Positions 7,581-10,237 of a stretch of 10,237 nucleotides of DNA are shown here, piece after piece. How positions within the stretch are numbered: position 1 is the first letter of the stretch; each line of letters begins with the position of its first letter. A program made the position numbers and the translations under genes. Source of the stretch: Pseudomonadota bacterium (lineage in GTDB: Bacteria; Pseudomonadota; Gammaproteobacteria; Xanthomonadales; Rhodanobacteraceae); contig JAJZGE010000023.1 in NCBI GenBank assembly GCA_021798675.1, forward strand, positions 1 to 10,237, in the 5' to 3' direction. The notes below the pieces were generated by a model, which saw nothing but the letters and a program-made list of their open reading frames with translations, ran no database searches and was not told the DNA's origin.

Positions 7581-7605
7581 CGCCATTGCGCAGCCCGCGA
7601 TGGCG
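7581..7605. terminator. Hairpin in the convergent phaZ/queC gap, likely terminator
   Basis: CGCCATTGCG (7581-7590), a five-base loop CAGCC, and CGCGATGGCG (7596-7605) form a 10-bp stem. In the plus-strand transcript the one imperfect position is a U-G wobble; in the minus-strand transcript it is an A-C mismatch. The hairpin starts 22 bases after the phaZ stop and ends just before the queC stop on the other strand. No U-run follows on either strand, so it is not a textbook intrinsic terminator, but its place between two convergent genes suggests transcript end formation, mainly for phaZ. Confidence 0.5.
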
Positions 7606-7606
7606 C

Positions 7607-8296
7607 TTAGCAGTAGCGCGTGGGATCGCTGAGGCCCGCTTCCCGAAAGCCCTGCGCACGCAGCCGGCACGCATCGCAGTGGCCGCAGGCGCGGCCTTCC
7701 TCATCGGCCTGATAGCAGCTCACGGTGATCGAGAAATCCACTCCGAGCCGCTGGCCCTCGCGCGCGATGTCGGCCTTGCCCATGCGCATCAGCGGCGCAT
7801 GGATGCGCATGCCGGCCCCTTCGACGCCGGCCTTGGTCGCCACGTTGGCGAGCCGCTCGAACGCCTCGATGAACGCCGGCCGGCAATCGGGATAACCCGA
7901 ATAGTCGACCGCGTTGACGCCACACCAGATGTCGCTGCTGCCCAGCACCTCGGCCCAGCCGAGCGCGATCGACAGCATGATCGTGTTGCGCGCCGGCACG
8001 TAGGTGACCGGTATGCCGCCGTCAGCGCCGGTGCTGTCCATCGGCACATCGATGTCGGCGGTGAGCGCCGAACCACCGATGCTGCGCAGATCCACCGCCA
8101 CGGTCTTGTGCTCGACCGCCCCCAGCATCTGCGCCACGCGCGCCGACGCTGCCAGCTCGGAGCCGTGGCGCTGCCCGTAGGCCACGCTGAGGGCATGCAC
8201 CTGATAGCCCTGCTCGCGCGCCAGCGCGATGGTGACGGCCGAATCCATGCCGCCGGACACCAGCACGACAGCCTTGCGCAAAGCGTTTTGAGACAT
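7607..8296 (-). CDS. queC: 7-cyano-7-deazaguanine synthase (preQ0 synthase) QueC
   Basis: QueC turns 7-carboxy-7-deazaguanine into preQ0 using ATP and ammonia, the step after QueE in queuosine biosynthesis. The 229-residue protein carries the PP-loop ATP-binding motif SGGMDS (14-19), the conserved SVAYGQRH (37-44), VPARNTIML (100-108) and [13 protein letters not shown] (128-140). It also has the zinc site made of Cys194, Cys204, Cys207 and Cys210 ([18 protein letters not shown]). The ATG at 8296 places the PP-loop at the usual distance from the N-terminus; the frame is open further upstream into queE but has no family-like sequence there. A modest AGAAG lies just before the ATG. The 71-bp gap after queE holds a small inverted repeat (GAGCG 8350-8354 with CGCTC 8365-8369) overlapping the queE stop, but no convincing promoter. 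It is probably the last gene of the pal-cpoB-queE-queC operon. Confidence 0.96.
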   Translation of the reverse strand: MSQNALRKAVVLVSGGMDSAVTIALAREQGYQVHALSVAYGQRHGSELAASARVAQMLGAVEHKTVAVDLRSIGGSALTADIDVPMDSTGADGGIPVTYVPARNTIMLSIALGWAEVLGSSDIWCGVNAVDYSGYPDCRPAFIEAFERLANVATKAGVEGAGMRIHAPLMRMGKADIAREGQRLGVDFSITVSCYQADEEGRACGHCDACRLRAQGFREAGLSDPTRYC

Positions 8297-8367
8297 GACT
8301 TCTGTTCCACACAGGGGCGCCGGCGAATGCACCAGCACGCGAAATTCTGGAGCGGCCCGGGCGTCGC

Positions 8368-9057
8368 TCAATGCCCGGCGGCGTCGTTCCACAGCAGCTT
8401 GTGCAGCTGCAGCTGGAACCGCACCGGCAGCCGGTCGGCGATGATCCATTCGGCCAGCTGGCGCGGTTCGATCGCACCATGCACCGGCGAGAAAAATACC
8501 ATGCAGCGCTGCGCCAGCGTGCGCTCGATCAGCGTGGCGCAGGCCCACTCATAATCCGCGCGGCTGGCGATCACGAGCTTGAGCTGGTCGTGCGGCAGCA
8601 GGTGATCGAGGTTCGACCACAGGTTGCGTGCGCTTTCGCCCGAATCGGGCGCCTTCAGATCCATTACCTTGTGCACGCGTGGATCGACGGCGGAGACATC
8701 CAGCGCGCCGGAGGTTTCCAGCGACACCTGGTAACCCGCGTCGCACAGCTTCTGCAGCAGCTGCAGGCAGCGCTTCTGCGCCAGCGGCTCGCCGCCGGTC
8801 ACGCAGACGTGGCTGGCGCCGTGCGAGGCCACCTCGGCCAGGATGTCCTCAATCGTGCGCCAGTCGCCGCCATGGAACGCATACTCGGTATCGCACCACA
8901 CGCAGCGCAGCGGGCAGCCGGTCAGCCGCACGAACACGCTGCGCCAGCCGATGGCATCGGCCTCGCCCTGGATCGAGTGGAAGATCTCGGTGATGCGCAG
9001 TCGCGGCTCAGCAGCACGATGGGCCGACGCCGGCAGCGCGGCTGTGCTGCTTGCCAA
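8368..9057 (-). CDS. queE: 7-carboxy-7-deazaguanine synthase QueE (radical SAM enzyme)
   Basis: QueE is a radical SAM enzyme that rearranges 6-carboxytetrahydropterin to 7-carboxy-7-deazaguanine in queuosine synthesis. The 229-residue product has the FeS cluster motif Cys48-x3-Cys52-x2-Cys55 (CPLRCVWC), the substrate-binding SIQGE (28-32) near the N-terminus, VTGGEPLAQ (86-94), SLETSG (112-117), [10 protein letters not shown] (132-141) and the C-terminal [11 protein letters not shown] (213-223). No ATG lies between the cpoB stop and SIQGE. The only in-frame ATG, at 9126, lies inside cpoB. A TTG at 9057 is chosen because GAGG stands eight bases before it, overlapping the cpoB stop codon. The 10-base gap to cpoB suggests translational coupling. 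The first 18 or so residues are Ala/Ser-rich and weakly conserved, so the exact start is less certain than the identity. Confidence 0.94.
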   Translation of the reverse strand: MASSTAALPASAHRAAEPRLRITEIFHSIQGEADAIGWRSVFVRLTGCPLRCVWCDTEYAFHGGDWRTIEDILAEVASHGASHVCVTGGEPLAQKRCLQLLQKLCDAGYQVSLETSGALDVSAVDPRVHKVMDLKAPDSGESARNLWSNLDHLLPHDQLKLVIASRADYEWACATLIERTLAQRCMVFFSPVHGAIEPRQLAEWIIADRLPVRFQLQLHKLLWNDAAGH

Positions 9058-9064
9058 CGTCGCT

Positions 9065-9070
9065 GCCTCA
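9065..9070 (-). promoter_or_regulatory. Shine-Dalgarno sequence deciding the queE TTG start
   Basis: The minus strand reads TGAGGC at 9070-9065, where TGA is the cpoB stop codon and GAGG is an anti-SD match. It is separated by eight bases from the TTG at 9057. The spacing is near ideal, and no ATG or GTG competes at a suitable distance. A ribosome ending cpoB would uncover or directly reuse this site. Confidence 0.6.
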
Positions 9071-9925
9071 GTTGGCCGATTGCAGCTGGATCCGTTGCAG
9101 GCGCTCGTGCGCCAGGCTGGCCGCATGCGAGCCCGGATACTTGCTGGTGACCGCGGTGAGCGTGGCCTTGGCCGCCGCCGTCTGCTTCAGCTCAAGCTGG
9201 CTGTAGCCGACCTTGAGCAGGGCATCGGGCGCCTTTTCGCTCTGCGGGAACTGGCTCACCAGATGCTGGAACGCCTCCAGTGCCACCGGATAATTCATGG
9301 TGACGTAATACGACTCACCCAGCCAGTAGTAGGCGTTGGGCGTAAGCGGATTATTCGGGTACTGCCGGATGAAGCCGCGGAACTGCCGCGATGCCTGCGC
9401 GTAATCGCCTGAGCGCAGCGAATTGAAGGCCACGTCGTACGCCGCCTGCACCGTCGCCTGATCGGCAGCATTGCCGGCACTGGCGCTGGATGCGCTGCTT
9501 GCAGGGACGGCGTTGGCTGCATTGGCCGGTGCGCCGGATTGCGGCGTGCTAGCGGCGTTTGCCTGCGCACCGACCGCAGCCGCACCCGCGGCCGCAGCGC
9601 CAGCATGCCCGCCTTCCAGCCGCGCAAGCCGGGAATCGAGATCGGTGTACTGGGCCTTGCTCTTGTCATCGAGCTCCTGCAGATGGTGCTGCAGCTCCTC
9701 GATCTTACCTTCCTGCTGCTGCAGCTGCTGCTGCAACTGTGAAATCTGGTTGACCAGTCCGACGCCCTGATCCTTGTTTTGTGCCTGCTGCTCCAGTCGC
9801 GCCACGCGGTCGGCCAGACTCAGGCGCGAATCCTGCGCGGACAGCGGAAACGCGAACAGCATGGCAGACGCGAGCGCGCCTGCCATGCCGATCCTGGCTG
9901 TCAAGCTGTTAGCCAGTCGCTTCAT
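9068..9925 (-). CDS. cpoB: Cell division coordinator CpoB (YbgF, Tol-Pal associated TPR protein)
   Basis: CpoB is a periplasmic protein that links the Tol-Pal machine with septal peptidoglycan synthesis (PBP1B/LpoB in E. coli). The 285-residue protein has a signal peptide (1-30, cleavage after PLSA), a glutamine-rich coiled coil (about 34-104, e.g. QISQLQQQLQQQEGKIEEL) that in the family drives trimer formation, a low-complexity Ala/Ser/Gly/Asn linker (105-156), and a C-terminal TPR domain (157-285). The TPR units are AAYDVAFNSLRSGDYAQA, NAYYWLGESYYVTMNYPVA and DALLKVGYSQLELKQTAAA. Two adjacent ATGs are possible: 9928 shares its A with the pal stop (TGATG), while 9925 has a GAG at a better distance and is preferred. 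The overlap implies co-translation with pal; queE follows after 10 bases. The linker is longer than in the E. coli protein, as I recall it, and is probably disordered. Confidence 0.93.
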   Translation of the reverse strand: MKRLANSLTARIGMAGALASAMLFAFPLSAQDSRLSLADRVARLEQQAQNKDQGVGLVNQISQLQQQLQQQEGKIEELQHHLQELDDKSKAQYTDLDSRLARLEGGHAGAAAAGAAAVGAQANAASTPQSGAPANAANAVPASSASSASAGNAADQATVQAAYDVAFNSLRSGDYAQASRQFRGFIRQYPNNPLTPNAYYWLGESYYVTMNYPVALEAFQHLVSQFPQSEKAPDALLKVGYSQLELKQTAAAKATLTAVTSKYPGSHAASLAHERLQRIQLQSAN

Positions 9926-9927
9926 CA

Positions 9928-10237
9928 TCACTCGGCCGTGTAGACGATCTCGACGCGGCGGTTCTTGCTCCAGCAATCCTCGTTGTGCTCGCGGCACACC
10001 GGCTTCTCTTTGCCGTAGCTGATCACGCTGATCTGGCTGGCCGAGGCACCGTCCGCCTGCAGCGCGCTGGACACGGCATTGCCGCGACGCTCGCCGAGGC
10101 CGAGGTTGTACTCACGCGTGCCGCGCTCGTCGGTGTTGCCTTCCAGACGCATCTGTGCGGTCGGGCGATCCTGCAGGTACTTGGCGTGGCACGCCATGAT
10201 CTGCTGGAACTCCGGCTTGATCTCGGTCTTGTTGAAA
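9928..10237 (-). CDS. pal: Peptidoglycan-associated lipoprotein Pal, C-terminal OmpA-like domain (5' end outside the window)
   Basis: Pal is an outer-membrane lipoprotein that binds peptidoglycan and the Tol complex during constriction. Only the last 102 codons are present; the frame runs off the right edge, so the lipobox and N-terminus are not visible. The OmpA-like peptidoglycan-binding signature is clear: EGNTDERGTREYNLGLGERR, where the Asp and Arg of the family contact diaminopimelate, followed by ISVISYGKEKP and KNRRVEIVY near the C-terminus. Two cysteines six residues apart (KPVC...DCW) lie in the loop before NRR, and a third cysteine is at MACHAKY. In this periplasmic domain the pair may form a disulfide. 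The stop codon overlaps the first possible cpoB start by one base, the usual pal-cpoB arrangement; the tol genes are expected upstream, to the right of the window. Confidence 0.96.
   Translation of the reverse strand, partial: FNKTEIKPEFQQIMACHAKYLQDRPTAQMRLEGNTDERGTREYNLGLGERRGNAVSSALQADGASASQISVISYGKEKPVCREHNEDCWSKNRRVEIVYTAE

Noticed and set aside
8297..8367. Possible preQ1 riboswitch in the queE-queC gap
   Set aside because: I found no A-rich tail or pseudoknot pattern like that of preQ1 aptamers. There is only a small GAGCG/CGCTC inverted repeat at the queE stop.
7586..9150. Long plus-strand open frames opposite queC and queE
   Set aside because: queC and queE on the minus strand carry complete family motifs; the plus-strand products are antisense shadows.
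1..10237. CRISPR arrays, tRNA or rRNA genes, insertion sequences, prophage or defence genes
   Set aside because: No regularly spaced repeats, tRNA-like folds, transposases, terminal inverted repeats or defence domains were seen. xerD is a housekeeping recombinase with full catalytic residues, not an integrase next to an attachment site.

Overview
This is a high-GC window made of tightly packed, ordinary chromosomal genes with no mobile elements. Gene content, gene order and protein sequences (an xerD-dsbC-purL cluster, a pal-cpoB-queE-queC cluster and a cysteine-type intracellular PHB depolymerase) suggest a gammaproteobacterium of the Xanthomonadales, most likely the Rhodanobacteraceae (Rhodanobacter or Dyella-like). 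The taxonomic placement is inferred from remembered family features, not from a search.

Layout. Positions 1-4821 hold three minus-strand genes, read from right to left: xerD (chromosome dimer resolution recombinase), dsbC (periplasmic disulfide isomerase) and the first 982 codons of purL (purine synthesis; its C-terminus lies beyond base 1). A 50-bp divergent gap separates xerD from a plus-strand set: a small RDD-family membrane protein (4872-5372), a SAM-dependent methyltransferase-like protein (5450-6208) and a polyhydroxyalkanoate depolymerase, phaZ (6309-7559). phaZ converges on a second minus-strand cluster across a 47-bp gap that contains a strong hairpin. Read from right to left, this cluster is pal (3' end only), cpoB/ybgF, queE and queC.

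How the genes work together. pal and cpoB are the end of the Tol-Pal envelope-constriction system. They are joined so closely to queE and queC (queuosine precursor preQ0 synthesis) that the stop and start signals overlap or nearly touch, which points to one co-translated operon. xerD, dsbC and purL share a strand but are separated by 87- and 96-bp gaps, and purL seems to have its own promoter.

Novelty. I see no new defence, secretion or mobile system. The items most worth a second look are small: two mutually exclusive hairpins before phaZ, a three-copy degenerate 16-bp tandem repeat before the methyltransferase gene, a TTG start for queE whose Shine-Dalgarno sequence overlaps the cpoB stop codon, and the uncharacterised RDD/methyltransferase pair. 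No stretch longer than 100 bases lacks a gene.
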